A stretch of DNA of 6,169 nt from Actinomycetes bacterium (lineage in GTDB: Bacteria > Actinomycetota > Actinomycetes > JAJYSQ01), in the NCBI GenBank assembly GCA_021793495.1, contig JAJYSQ010000115.1, positions 1 through 6,169 of the forward strand, in the 5' to 3' direction. The notes under the pieces are model-generated. The model made no database searches, had not been told where the DNA came from, and saw nothing but the letters and a program-made list of their open reading frames with translations. A program made the position numbers and the translations under genes. Below, one piece after another: positions 1 to 6,034 of the stretch (its first letter is position 1; every line of letters begins with the position of its first letter).

Positions 1-279
1 GTCAAGGTCCACGTGAAGGTCATCGAGGGCAACCGCTCTCGCATCCAGGTCTTCCAGGGCTACGTCGTGGGCCGTCAGGGCCACGGGGTGGGCGAGACCT
101 TCCGTGTCCGCAAGATCTCCTTCGGCGTCGGCGTGGAGCGTGTGTTCCCCGTCCACGCCCCGACCGTCGACAAGATCGAAGTCGTCACCCGCGGCGATGT
201 GCGCCGCGCCAAGCTCTACTACCTGCGTGGCCTGACCGGCAAGAAGGCCCGCATCCGGGAGAAGCGCACCCACTCCTGA
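1..279 (+). CDS. rplS: 50S ribosomal protein L19, 5'-truncated by the window edge
   Basis: L19 is a large-subunit ribosomal protein that sits at the interface with the 30S subunit. The frame is open from base 1, with 92 residues before the TGA at 277-279. The family is usually about 115-120 residues, so roughly 25 N-terminal residues lie outside the window. The conserved core is plain: [12 protein letters not shown] near the left edge, then [17 protein letters not shown], then [20 protein letters not shown], ending in the basic [10 protein letters not shown] tail. An in-frame GTG at 13 is internal to the conserved domain and is not the true start. The next gene, a signal peptidase, begins 7 bases after the stop, so the two are probably co-transcribed. 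An rplS-lepB-rnhB order is common in actinobacteria. No attenuator or terminator is visible between the genes. The identification is secure; only the N-terminus is missing. Confidence 0.98.
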   Translation, partial: VKVHVKVIEGNRSRIQVFQGYVVGRQGHGVGETFRVRKISFGVGVERVFPVHAPTVDKIEVVTRGDVRRAKLYYLRGLTGKKARIREKRTHS

Positions 280-286
280 TCCCGGC

Positions 287-865
287 GTGACCCGCGACAG
301 CGAGACCGGACGGCGGCGGCCCCACCCCGTGGTGGCCGCCGCCGTCTGCGTCGTTCTGCTGCTGGCCGCGGCCGGCCTGGTGCGCCACTTCGTGGTCCAG
401 CCCTTCACGGTCCCCTCGGCCTCCATGCAGCCCGCCCTGCAGCCGGGGGACGTGATCCTGGCCGACCGAGGCGAAAGGGGCGCCGCCCAGCGCGGGGACA
501 TCGTGGTCCTGGACGGCTCGGGCTTCTTCGCGCCTTCGGCCGACTCCGACGGCAAGTTCTGGGTCAAACGGGTCATCGCCACCGGTGGGGAACGGGTGGC
601 CTGCTGTGACGAGCAGGGCCGGCTGACCATCGACGGCACGGCGCTGAGCGAGCCGTACCTGCCCGACACCGTCGCTCCCAGCACGGTCAGCTTCGATCTG
701 CAGGTCCCCGAGGGCCGCATGTTCGTCCTGGGGGACAACCGCGCCGACTCCACCGACTCGAGGTCCCTGCTGGGCGCCCCCGGCGGCGGGATGATCCCCC
801 TCGACCGCGTCGTCGGACACGTCGACCGTGTGGTGTGGCCGCTCGCACGTGCTGGTTCCCTGTGA
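287..865 (+). CDS. lepB: Type I signal peptidase (first of two tandem copies)
   Basis: Membrane-bound Ser/Lys protease (family S26) that removes signal peptides from exported proteins on the outer face of the membrane. It has 192 residues. A short basic cytoplasmic tail (RRRPHP, ending near residue 14) precedes one transmembrane helix at about 15-32. The serine box VPSASM gives nucleophile Ser46. The general-base Lys is K94 in WVKRVIATGG. The C-terminal box GDNRADSTDSR (149-159) is complete. Adjacent cysteines (C106, C107) sit in the beta domain in a VACCDEQGR stretch that I recall from other actinobacterial signal peptidases. The GTG start at 287 has no clear ribosome binding site and lies 7 bases after the rplS stop, so translation may be coupled. 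GTG codons at 329 and 332 would remove the positive tail and are less likely. The protein is shorter than its neighbour, lacking the insert before the Lys box and the long N-terminus. Confidence 0.93.
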   Translation: MTRDSETGRRRPHPVVAAAVCVVLLLAAAGLVRHFVVQPFTVPSASMQPALQPGDVILADRGERGAAQRGDIVVLDGSGFFAPSADSDGKFWVKRVIATGGERVACCDEQGRLTIDGTALSEPYLPDTVAPSTVSFDLQVPEGRMFVLGDNRADSTDSRSLLGAPGGGMIPLDRVVGHVDRVVWPLARAGSL

Positions 866-888
866 CTCGCAGGTTCTACGGATAGGAT
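863..888 (+). promoter_or_regulatory. Candidate promoter giving a leaderless lepB2 transcript
   Basis: The 30-base gap between the two lepB genes contains TAGGAT at 883-888, a good match to the actinobacterial -10 pattern TANNNT. It is followed by 7 bases and then the A of the ATG at 896. That spacing would put the transcription start at the start codon, a common leaderless arrangement in actinobacteria. A weak -35-like TGTGAC (861-866) lies 16 bases upstream. The AGGA at 884-887 could instead act as a Shine-Dalgarno sequence 8 bases before the ATG, so the same bases allow two readings. This is inference from spacing and consensus only. Confidence 0.4.
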
Positions 889-895
889 CACCGCG

Positions 896-1663
896 ATGAA
901 CGAGCCCGACCAGCCCCGCAGAGCCGTGACCCCGTCCCGGGGCCCCGCGCCGGGCCAGGACGACCCCGAACGGTCGGGCCGCCGCACCACCCGCCGATCA
1001 CGCATGCCGCTGTGGCTGGACACGGTGGTCACCATGGCGGTCGCGCTGCTGATCGCGGTGCTGGTCAAGACGTTCCTGATCCAGCCGTTCTACATCCCCT
1101 CGGCCTCGATGAACCCGACGCTGCTCAACGACGACAAGATCCTGGTCTCCAAGCTGACCCCCGGGGTGTTCGACCTGCATCGCGGCGATGTGGTCGTGTT
1201 CGAGGACCCCGCTGACTGGATCCCCGGGGACGCCACGGAGGACCCGACGCCCCGGGTGCGGCTGATGATGGTGCTCAGCATGGTCGGTCTGGCCCCGGAC
1301 CCTTCCCAGGACCACCTGGTCAAGCGTCTGATCGGCATGCCCGGCGATCGTGTGGTGTGCGAGGACGTGGGGGCACAGCTGGAGGTCAACGGTGTCGCCC
1401 TCGAGGAGGACTACATCAACCAGGCGAACTCGCCGTGCCAGCACCCCTTCGATGTCACCGTGCCCGCGGGCGACGTGTGGGTGATGGGCGACAACCGCCA
1501 CGCCTCGGCCGACTCCGCCTGGCACCACGTCCACGACGGCGACGGCTTCGTGCCCGCCGACAACATCACCGGCAAGGCCGAGGTCATCTTCTGGCCGGTC
1601 AGCCGCTGGTCGGGCCTGGGGGAGGGGCGCGAAGCCTTCGAGAACGTCCCCGAGCAGCCGTGA
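896..1663 (+). CDS. lepB: Type I signal peptidase (second tandem copy)
   Basis: Second S26 signal peptidase, 255 residues. A long hydrophilic, Pro/Arg-rich cytoplasmic tail (1-37) leads into a single transmembrane helix (about 40-60). The serine box IPSASM holds nucleophile Ser71, and the general base is K143 in HLVKRLIGMPGD. Between them is an acidic, Pro-rich loop followed by a hydrophobic patch (LMMVLSMVGL, 123-132); similar segments occur in other actinobacterial LepB proteins and may contact the membrane. The C-terminal box reads GDNRHASADSAWH (198-210). The usual Arg after DS is Ala (residue 208), while Ser207 and Asp206 are kept. The ATG at 896 is preceded by AGGA (884-887) and by a possible promoter. 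The stop overlaps the rnhB start as GTGA. Catalytic residues are intact, so an active enzyme is expected, perhaps with substrate preferences different from the first copy. Confidence 0.95.
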   Translation: MNEPDQPRRAVTPSRGPAPGQDDPERSGRRTTRRSRMPLWLDTVVTMAVALLIAVLVKTFLIQPFYIPSASMNPTLLNDDKILVSKLTPGVFDLHRGDVVVFEDPADWIPGDATEDPTPRVRLMMVLSMVGLAPDPSQDHLVKRLIGMPGDRVVCEDVGAQLEVNGVALEEDYINQANSPCQHPFDVTVPAGDVWVMGDNRHASADSAWHHVHDGDGFVPADNITGKAEVIFWPVSRWSGLGEGREAFENVPEQP

Positions 1664-2421
1664 GCGCACCCGTCCCCACCCTGGATGTCGAACGGGCCTT
1701 GGCCGCCGACTGCGGACCCGGGACCCGCATCGTCGTCGGTGTTGACGAGGTGGGCCGTGGCGCCCTGGCGGGACCGGTCGCGGTCGGTGCCTGCGCGGTC
1801 GAGATGCGGGAAGGACACATCGCCCCTCTCCCCGACGGGGTGCGCGACTCCAAGCGCCTCAGTGCGCTGCGCCGAAAGGCACTCGTGCAGCCGATCCTGG
1901 ACTCCGTGCGGGCCGGCACCGTCGGCTGGGCCTCCCCGGCGGAGATCGACGAGATCGGCATCGTGGCCGCCCTGTCCCGCGCGGCTCACCGAGCACTGGA
2001 AGGGCTGGACGTGCGCCCCGATGCGATCCTGGTCGATGGCGATGTCGACGTGCTCAGCCGCACACCGCCCAGCGGGGACGGACCGCCGCCGGTGGTCCAG
2101 CTCAGGGTCGCGGCGGACCGGGACTGCGCCTCCGTGGCCGCCGCCAGCATCCTGGCCAAGGTGGCCCGCGACGATCACATGGTCGAGCTCGACGCGCTGG
2201 CACCCCACTACCACTGGGCCTCCAACAAGGGCTACGGCTCGGCCGCCCACCGTGAGGCGCTCACGGTCTCCGGCCCCCACCACCAGCACCGGCGCAGCTG
2301 GCGTCTGACGGGGAGCGCGGACTCGGCGCAGCCGCCGGGCGCGCTCCACGTCCCGGCCGGCGGCGCTGGCGTACTGTGGGACGACGACATCGGACCGCAG
2401 CGACAGGAGGAGCGTCCGTGA
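1660..2421 (+). CDS. rnhB: Ribonuclease HII
   Basis: Cytoplasmic endonuclease that cleaves RNA in RNA/DNA hybrids and nicks 5' of single ribonucleotides embedded in DNA. It has 253 residues from the GTG at 1660, which overlaps the lepB2 stop (GTGA). The frame stays open upstream, but that part is a shadow of lepB2. Motifs: VGVDEVGRGALAGP with catalytic D29, E30 and the ribonucleotide-sensing GRG loop (32-34); RDSKRLS (62-68); LVDGD with D126; AADRDCASVAAASILAK with D153; and NKGYGS with Tyr192, followed by HRRSW (210-214). The Lys usually found two residues before the fourth acidic residue is Ala151. About 39 poorly conserved residues follow the normal end of the family, and this tail DNA carries the control signals of the next gene. 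No Shine-Dalgarno sequence sits just before the GTG, so translation is probably coupled to lepB2. Confidence 0.95.
   Translation: MSAPVPTLDVERALAADCGPGTRIVVGVDEVGRGALAGPVAVGACAVEMREGHIAPLPDGVRDSKRLSALRRKALVQPILDSVRAGTVGWASPAEIDEIGIVAALSRAAHRALEGLDVRPDAILVDGDVDVLSRTPPSGDGPPPVVQLRVAADRDCASVAAASILAKVARDDHMVELDALAPHYHWASNKGYGSAAHREALTVSGPHHQHRRSWRLTGSADSAQPPGALHVPAGGAGVLWDDDIGPQRQEERP
2372..2377 (+). promoter_or_regulatory. Possible -10 element for the DUF2469 gene, inside the rnhB tail
   Basis: TACTGT fits the actinobacterial TANNNT -10 pattern and lies 40 bases before the GTG at 2418. Transcription would start near 2384 and give a leader of about 34 bases that includes the strong ribosome binding site. 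No convincing -35 hexamer is visible 16-18 bases upstream, so support is weak. The element sits in the part of rnhB that encodes a non-conserved C-terminal tail. Confidence 0.3.
2405..2412 (+). promoter_or_regulatory. Strong ribosome binding site that fixes the DUF2469 start
   Basis: AGGAGGAG is the closest match to the anti-Shine-Dalgarno complement in the window, 5 bases before the GTG at 2418. It decides between this start and an in-frame GTG at 2376. The upstream GTG would add 14 residues that do not belong to the conserved family. Confidence 0.85.
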
Positions 2422-2720
2422 GCGCCCAGGAACTCGAGAATTACGAGTCCGACCTCGAGCTTCAGCTGTTCCGCGAGTACCGCGACGTGGTCAACCTGTT
2501 CACCTACGTGGTCGAGACCGACCGCAGGTTCTACCTCGCCAATCAGGTCGACCTGCAGGTCCGCTCGGGCGGTGGAGAGGTCTTCTACGAACTGCGGCTG
2601 GCCGACGTGTGGGTCTGGGACATCTACCGCTCCAACCGCTTCGTGCGCTCGGTGCGCGTGGTGACGTTCAAGGACGTCAACGTCGAAGAGCTCAACAAGT
2701 CGGACATCTCGCTGCCCTGA
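2418..2720 (+). CDS. DUF2469 family protein of unknown function
   Basis: A 100-residue soluble protein of the DUF2469 family, which is largely confined to Actinomycetota and conserved next to rnhB. No biochemical function is established to my knowledge. Visible features are an acidic N-terminal helix (ELENYESDLELQLFREYRDV, 5-24), an aromatic-rich centre (YVVETDRRFYLANQV, 30-44), a Trp pair in DVWVWDIYR (63-71), and a conserved C-terminal stretch VRVVTFKDVNVEELNKSD (79-96). There is no signal peptide, transmembrane helix or cysteine, so it should be cytoplasmic. The GTG start overlaps the rnhB stop as GTGA and has the strongest ribosome binding site in the window, suggesting high expression. 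Codons such as AAT (residue 8) are slightly less GC-rich than in its neighbours. Its link to the rplS-lepB-rnhB group is by position only. I recognise the family with confidence but assign no role. Confidence 0.93.
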   Translation: MSAQELENYESDLELQLFREYRDVVNLFTYVVETDRRFYLANQVDLQVRSGGGEVFYELRLADVWVWDIYRSNRFVRSVRVVTFKDVNVEELNKSDISLP

Positions 2721-2768
2721 TCGACTCTCCTCCCCACCCGCCGCGCGTCCACAAAGCGCGAGGGCACG

Positions 2769-3248
2769 ATGCGCACCTGCCCGGGGCGGGCAACGCTGTC
2801 GAGCATGAACAGCGCCGCAGCCCCTCCGCCTTACCCGCCGAGCTCCCGCGACCCCGGGCCCGGCCCGCCCCTCCCACCACCCCGCACCCGTGAGCTGACC
2901 ACCGCACAGCTGGGCAGGCTCGGCGAGGAGCTGGCCGTGCGGCAGCTGCAGCGCCAGGGCTGGCAGATCATCGAACGCAACCTGCGCCTGACCCAGGGGG
3001 AGCTGGACATCGTGGCGCTCGAGGCGACCACTCTGGTCTTCATCGAGGTCAAGACCCGCCGCTCCTTCGTCACCGGGCTCCCGCAGGCCGCCGTCACCCC
3101 GGCCAAGCTGCGCCGGCTGCGTCGCCTGGCCGGGGAGTTCCTGATGGACCACCAGGTCCCGCACCGCGACGTGCGCCTGGATGTGATCGCGATCCACGCC
3201 CAGGTGGACGACACCTTCGCCCTCGAGCATCTGCGGGCCGTGGGCTGA
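2769..3248 (+). CDS. yraN: YraN/UPF0102 family nuclease-fold protein
   Basis: A member of the UPF0102 (YraN) family, whose fold resembles Holliday-junction resolvases and restriction-type nucleases. Its exact activity is not established. From the ATG at 2769 it has 159 residues. The family core starts near residue 44: LGRLGEELA (48-56), then NLRLTQGELDIVAL (71-84) with E78 and D80, then FIEVKTRR (91-98) with E93 and K95. This matches the E-D-ExK pattern of metal-dependent nucleases. VRLDVIAI (135-142) follows. Typical members have about 120 residues, so the first 40 or so are an extension rich in Pro and Ser. GAGGG (2760-2764) lies 4 bases before the ATG at 2769 and favours that start. The in-frame ATG at 2805 would give 147 residues but has no visible Shine-Dalgarno sequence. 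The stop shares one base with the comM start (TGATG), so the two are probably coupled. Confidence 0.9.
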   Translation: MRTCPGRATLSSMNSAAAPPPYPPSSRDPGPGPPLPPPRTRELTTAQLGRLGEELAVRQLQRQGWQIIERNLRLTQGELDIVALEATTLVFIEVKTRRSFVTGLPQAAVTPAKLRRLRRLAGEFLMDHQVPHRDVRLDVIAIHAQVDDTFALEHLRAVG

Positions 3249-4801
3249 TGGGACACGCACGCACGCTGTCGATCACCCTGATGGGCCTCGAGGGCACCGT
3301 CGTCGAGGTCGAGGCCGACGTCTCTCCGGGCCTGCCCGCCTTCTCGGTGGTCGGCCTGCCCGACTCCTCGACCCTGCAGGCCCGGGACCGGGTCCGGGCG
3401 GCCGCCGCCCGCAGCGGAATCCGTCTCGCACAGCGCCGGATCACGGTGAACATGACGCCCGCTTGGCTTCCCAAGCACGGCTCGGGCTTCGACCTGGCGA
3501 TCGCCATCGCCGTGGTCGATGCCCAGGGCGATCTGCCCTCCCGGGGCCCGTCCCGCACCGTCCACCTGGGCGAACTCGGTCTCGACGGCCGTCTGCGACC
3601 GGTGCCCGGCGTGCTGCCGGCCCTGCTCGCGGCCCGAGACCACGGGGTCACCCGGGCCGTCGTGCCCGAGGAGAACCTGGCGGAGGCCCGCCTGGTCGAG
3701 GGCCTCGAGGTCGACGGAGCGCCGGACCTGGCCACCGTCCTGCGCCGCTGGGGCTCGCAGGTCCCGATCCCCATCGCACGCCCGGCTCTGCGCGTCGTCG
3801 GCCCGCACCGTCTCCAGCCGGACCTGGCCGCGGACGACCGGGGCCCCGCCCCCGACTTCCGGGACGTGGTCGGGCAGGCCCAGGCCCGCCGCGCCGCCGA
3901 GGTGGCCGCGGCCGGCGGGCACCACCTGTTGCTCATCGGGCCGCCGGGAGCCGGCAAGACCATGATCGCCTCGAGGATCCCCGGCATCCTTCCGCCCCTC
4001 GGGACCGATGATGCCCTGGCGGTCTCCGCCATCCACTCCGTGGCCGGTCGCTTCGACGCCCTGCAGGGCCTGCGCACACAGCCCCCGTTCGAGAACCCCC
4101 ATCACACCGCCACCCCCGCCGCTGTGGTCGGAGGAGGACCCGGCATCGCCATGCCGGGCGCCATCTCCCGCGCCCATGCCGGCGTGCTGCTGCTCGACGA
4201 GGCGCCCGAGTTCCCCGCGCGCGTCCTGGAGGCACTGCGCGAACCCTTGGAGGCCGGGGACATCACCATCCACCGGGCACGGGGCGTGACCCGGTACCCG
4301 GCACGCTTCCAGCTGGTCCTGGCCGCCAACCCCTGCCCCTGCGGGAAGGCCTTCGGCCGCGGCGACGAGTGCCGCTGCACGCCGCTGCAGCGGCGCCGCT
4401 ACCTGGCTCGCCTGTCCGGACCCGTGCTGGACCGCATCGACATGCGCATCACCGTCGGTCCCGTGGACATCCACCGCAGTGGCGGCATCGACGCGGAGCC
4501 CAGCGCGGTCATCGCTGAGCGGGTGGCCTCCGCCCGTGCGAGGCAGCGTGAACGCTTCGCCGACCACCCCTGGGCCACCAATGCCCGCCTGCCCGGACCG
4601 GAGCTGCGTCGCAGCTTCGCCCCGGAGCCCGACCAGCGCCGCCTGCTCGATCGTGCCGTCGCGCAGGGCCGGCTGACCCTGCGGGGCCACGACCGGGTGC
4701 TGCGCCTGGCCTGGACCCTGGCCGACCTCGATGAGGTCGACCGTCCCGGAGCCGACCAGATCGGGTCGGCGCTGGCCCTTCGTGAAGGAGAGCATCGATG
4801 A
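3248..4801 (+). CDS. comM: ComM/YifB family Mg-chelatase-like AAA+ ATPase
   Basis: Family member of ComM, a hexameric helicase that promotes branch migration during natural transformation in several bacteria. It is also annotated as YifB. The 517 residues match the usual length of about 510. The N-terminal domain (about 1-195) has a Lon-protease-like fold, with PAFSVVGLPDS (30-40) and a GSGFDLAIAIAV stretch (78-89). The AAA+ domain begins at FRDVVGQ (204-210) and has Walker A GPPGAGKT (231-238), Walker B LLLDEAPEF (314-322) and a putative Arg finger in LDRID (394-398). Four cysteines (C363, C365, C375, C377) in NPCPCG...CRCTP form the family's probable metal-binding knuckle. The C-terminal Mg-chelatase helical domain runs to the end. 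The ATG at 3248 overlaps the yraN stop, and the stop overlaps the dprA start (ATGA). In actinobacteria the gene is common even where competence is unproven, so a recombination or repair role is possible. Confidence 0.95.
   Translation: MGHARTLSITLMGLEGTVVEVEADVSPGLPAFSVVGLPDSSTLQARDRVRAAAARSGIRLAQRRITVNMTPAWLPKHGSGFDLAIAIAVVDAQGDLPSRGPSRTVHLGELGLDGRLRPVPGVLPALLAARDHGVTRAVVPEENLAEARLVEGLEVDGAPDLATVLRRWGSQVPIPIARPALRVVGPHRLQPDLAADDRGPAPDFRDVVGQAQARRAAEVAAAGGHHLLLIGPPGAGKTMIASRIPGILPPLGTDDALAVSAIHSVAGRFDALQGLRTQPPFENPHHTATPAAVVGGGPGIAMPGAISRAHAGVLLLDEAPEFPARVLEALREPLEAGDITIHRARGVTRYPARFQLVLAANPCPCGKAFGRGDECRCTPLQRRRYLARLSGPVLDRIDMRITVGPVDIHRSGGIDAEPSAVIAERVASARARQRERFADHPWATNARLPGPELRRSFAPEPDQRRLLDRAVAQGRLTLRGHDRVLRLAWTLADLDEVDRPGADQIGSALALREGEHR
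4785..4790 (+). promoter_or_regulatory. Ribosome binding site of dprA, inside the end of comM
   Basis: AAGGAG lies 7 bases before the ATG at 4798 and supports that start. The ATG overlaps the comM TGA as ATGA, so dprA can be translated both by its own initiation and by coupling to comM. Confidence 0.75.
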
Positions 4802-5997
4802 GCGACCCCATCCTCGACACCGACCGTCTCGCCCGCATCACCTGGTCGCTGATCGCCGAACCCTCCGACGCCGTGGCCCTCGTGGCCCGCAGTCGGCTCG
4901 GGCCCGTTGAGGCGCTGCGAGTGGCCCGCGAAGGGGACGCCTCCGAGCTGGTGCGGCGCCTGCACGGTGACGTGCCGAGCGAGGCCACCGATCCTTCCGG
5001 CTCCCACGCCGGCGGACGGGCCGGACGGGCCCTGAGTCGTTGGCAGGCGCGCCTGTCCACCGTGGATGTCGAGGCGGTGCTCGACGGCGCGCAGCGACGA
5101 GGCATCCGGGTGCTCACCCCGCAGGACGAGGAATGGCCGGAGCAGCTGACGGACCTGCAGGAGACCGCGCCGCACTGCCTGTGGGTGCACGGACCGGGCC
5201 CGCTCGATCAGCTCTGCGGCCCCCGTTCGGTCGCCCTGGTCGGCTCCCGCGCCTCGACGCCCTATGGCGAGGACACCGCCGCCACCCTGGCCGCCGCCTT
5301 CGCCGCCCGCGGAGGGACCGTGGTCTCGGGCGGAGCCTACGGCATCGACGCCGCCGCCCACCGCGGAGCCCTGGCCGCAGATGACGGTGCCACCGTCGCG
5401 GTCCTGGCCGGCGGTCTCGACGCCCTCTATCCGCGCGGCAACACGCGCCTGCTCGAACAGATCCGCGAACGTCATCTGCTGGTCTCCGAGGCCCCGCCCG
5501 GCACCGCCCCGACCCGGTGGAGATTCCTGTCCCGCAACCGCCTGATCGCCGCGCTGTCGCACGCCGTGGTCGTGGTCGAGGCGTCGTGGCGCTCCGGGGC
5601 GCTGTCGACCGCGCGGCGCGCCGATGACCTCTCGCGCCCGGTCGGCGCGGTCCCGGGGCCGGTCACCTCCGCAGCCAGCGCCGGGTGCCATCGACTGATC
5701 CGCGAATGCGGAGCGGTGCTGATCACCGAGCCCTCCGAGCTGCTCGACCTGCTCCCCGGCGGGCCGGCGGCAGGGGAGAGCAGCTACGCCATCCAGGATG
5801 AGCTCGACCTGCTCAGCCCCGCCGACCGCAGGGTGCTGGACGCGGTCCCGCCACGTTCCTGGCTGGGAGAGCGTCGGATCGCCCAGGAGATCGGATTCAC
5901 CCCCCGGGACGTCGCCTCGACGCTGGCCCGGCTGGAGCTGCTCGGGCTGGTCGTCACGGTTGAGGGCAGAGCCCGACGTGCCCGGCCCGTCCCATGA
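4798..5997 (+). CDS. dprA: DNA-processing protein DprA (Smf)
   Basis: DprA binds single-stranded DNA and loads RecA on it, protecting incoming strands during natural transformation. It has 399 residues, near the usual 370-400 for actinobacteria. The N-terminal helical (SAM-like) part covers about 1-100. The Rossmann-like DNA-binding domain is complete, with VGSRASTPYG (148-157), VVSGGAYGIDAAAHRGAL (175-192), AVLAGGLDALYP (201-212), FLSRNRLIAALS (243-254), EASWRSGALSTA (261-272) and PGPVTSAASAGCHRLI (286-301). A C-terminal winged-helix domain starts near 339 (LSPADRRVLDAV) and includes a GFTPRDVASTLARLELLGLV segment (366-385). The stop is TGA at 5995-5997, with no hairpin terminator after it. 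DprA also occurs in bacteria not known to be competent, so its presence alone does not prove DNA uptake. The family assignment is very secure. Confidence 0.97.
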   Translation: MSDPILDTDRLARITWSLIAEPSDAVALVARSRLGPVEALRVAREGDASELVRRLHGDVPSEATDPSGSHAGGRAGRALSRWQARLSTVDVEAVLDGAQRRGIRVLTPQDEEWPEQLTDLQETAPHCLWVHGPGPLDQLCGPRSVALVGSRASTPYGEDTAATLAAAFAARGGTVVSGGAYGIDAAAHRGALAADDGATVAVLAGGLDALYPRGNTRLLEQIRERHLLVSEAPPGTAPTRWRFLSRNRLIAALSHAVVVVEASWRSGALSTARRADDLSRPVGAVPGPVTSAASAGCHRLIRECGAVLITEPSELLDLLPGGPAAGESSYAIQDELDLLSPADRRVLDAVPPRSWLGERRIAQEIGFTPRDVASTLARLELLGLVVTVEGRARRARPVP

Positions 5998-6022
5998 GCT
6001 GCAGCGGTCCGCGCCCATGAGA

Positions 6023-6028
6023 CACACT
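6023..6028 (+). promoter_or_regulatory. Weak -10-like element before the recombinase gene
   Basis: CACACT has the A and final T of the actinobacterial -10 pattern but lacks the leading T. It is 6 bases before the ATG at 6035, a spacing compatible with a leaderless transcript. No -35 is apparent. I list it because the 37-base gap holds no other signal and no Shine-Dalgarno sequence. Confidence 0.2.
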
Positions 6029-6034
6029 GGTGGC

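Noticed and set aside
1221..1230. Perfect 10-base palindrome TCCCCGGGGA inside lepB2
   Set aside because: It lies in conserved-frame coding sequence and is a likely chance match at this GC content.
1357..1659. Upstream in-frame extension of rnhB from an ATG at 1357
   Set aside because: These 101 codons are an Arg/Gly-rich out-of-frame reading of lepB2. The RNase HII family begins shortly after the GTG at 1660.
2745..2753. DnaA-box-like sequences (GCGTCCACA here, ATGTCCACA at 6035-6043)
   Set aside because: Each has mismatches to TTGTCCACA, they are isolated and far apart, and the second lies at the xerC start codon. There is no sign of an origin.
2742..2760. Inverted repeat CGCGC / GCGCG with a 9-base loop between DUF2469 and yraN
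   Set aside because: The stem has only 5 base pairs and no T tract follows, so it does not qualify as a factor-independent terminator. GC-rich DNA gives such stems by chance.
2831..4795. A 654-codon open frame on the - strand opposite yraN and comM
   Set aside because: Its product is low complexity, rich in Gly, Arg and Ala, with no recognisable domain. Long antisense open frames are expected opposite GC-rich genes because stop codons are rare there.
5991..6021. Direct repeat CCCATGAG at 5991-5998 and 6014-6021, and palindrome GCTGCAGC at 5998-6005
   Set aside because: The repeats are only 8 bases, and the first copy includes the dprA stop. There is no insertion or attachment-site structure around them.
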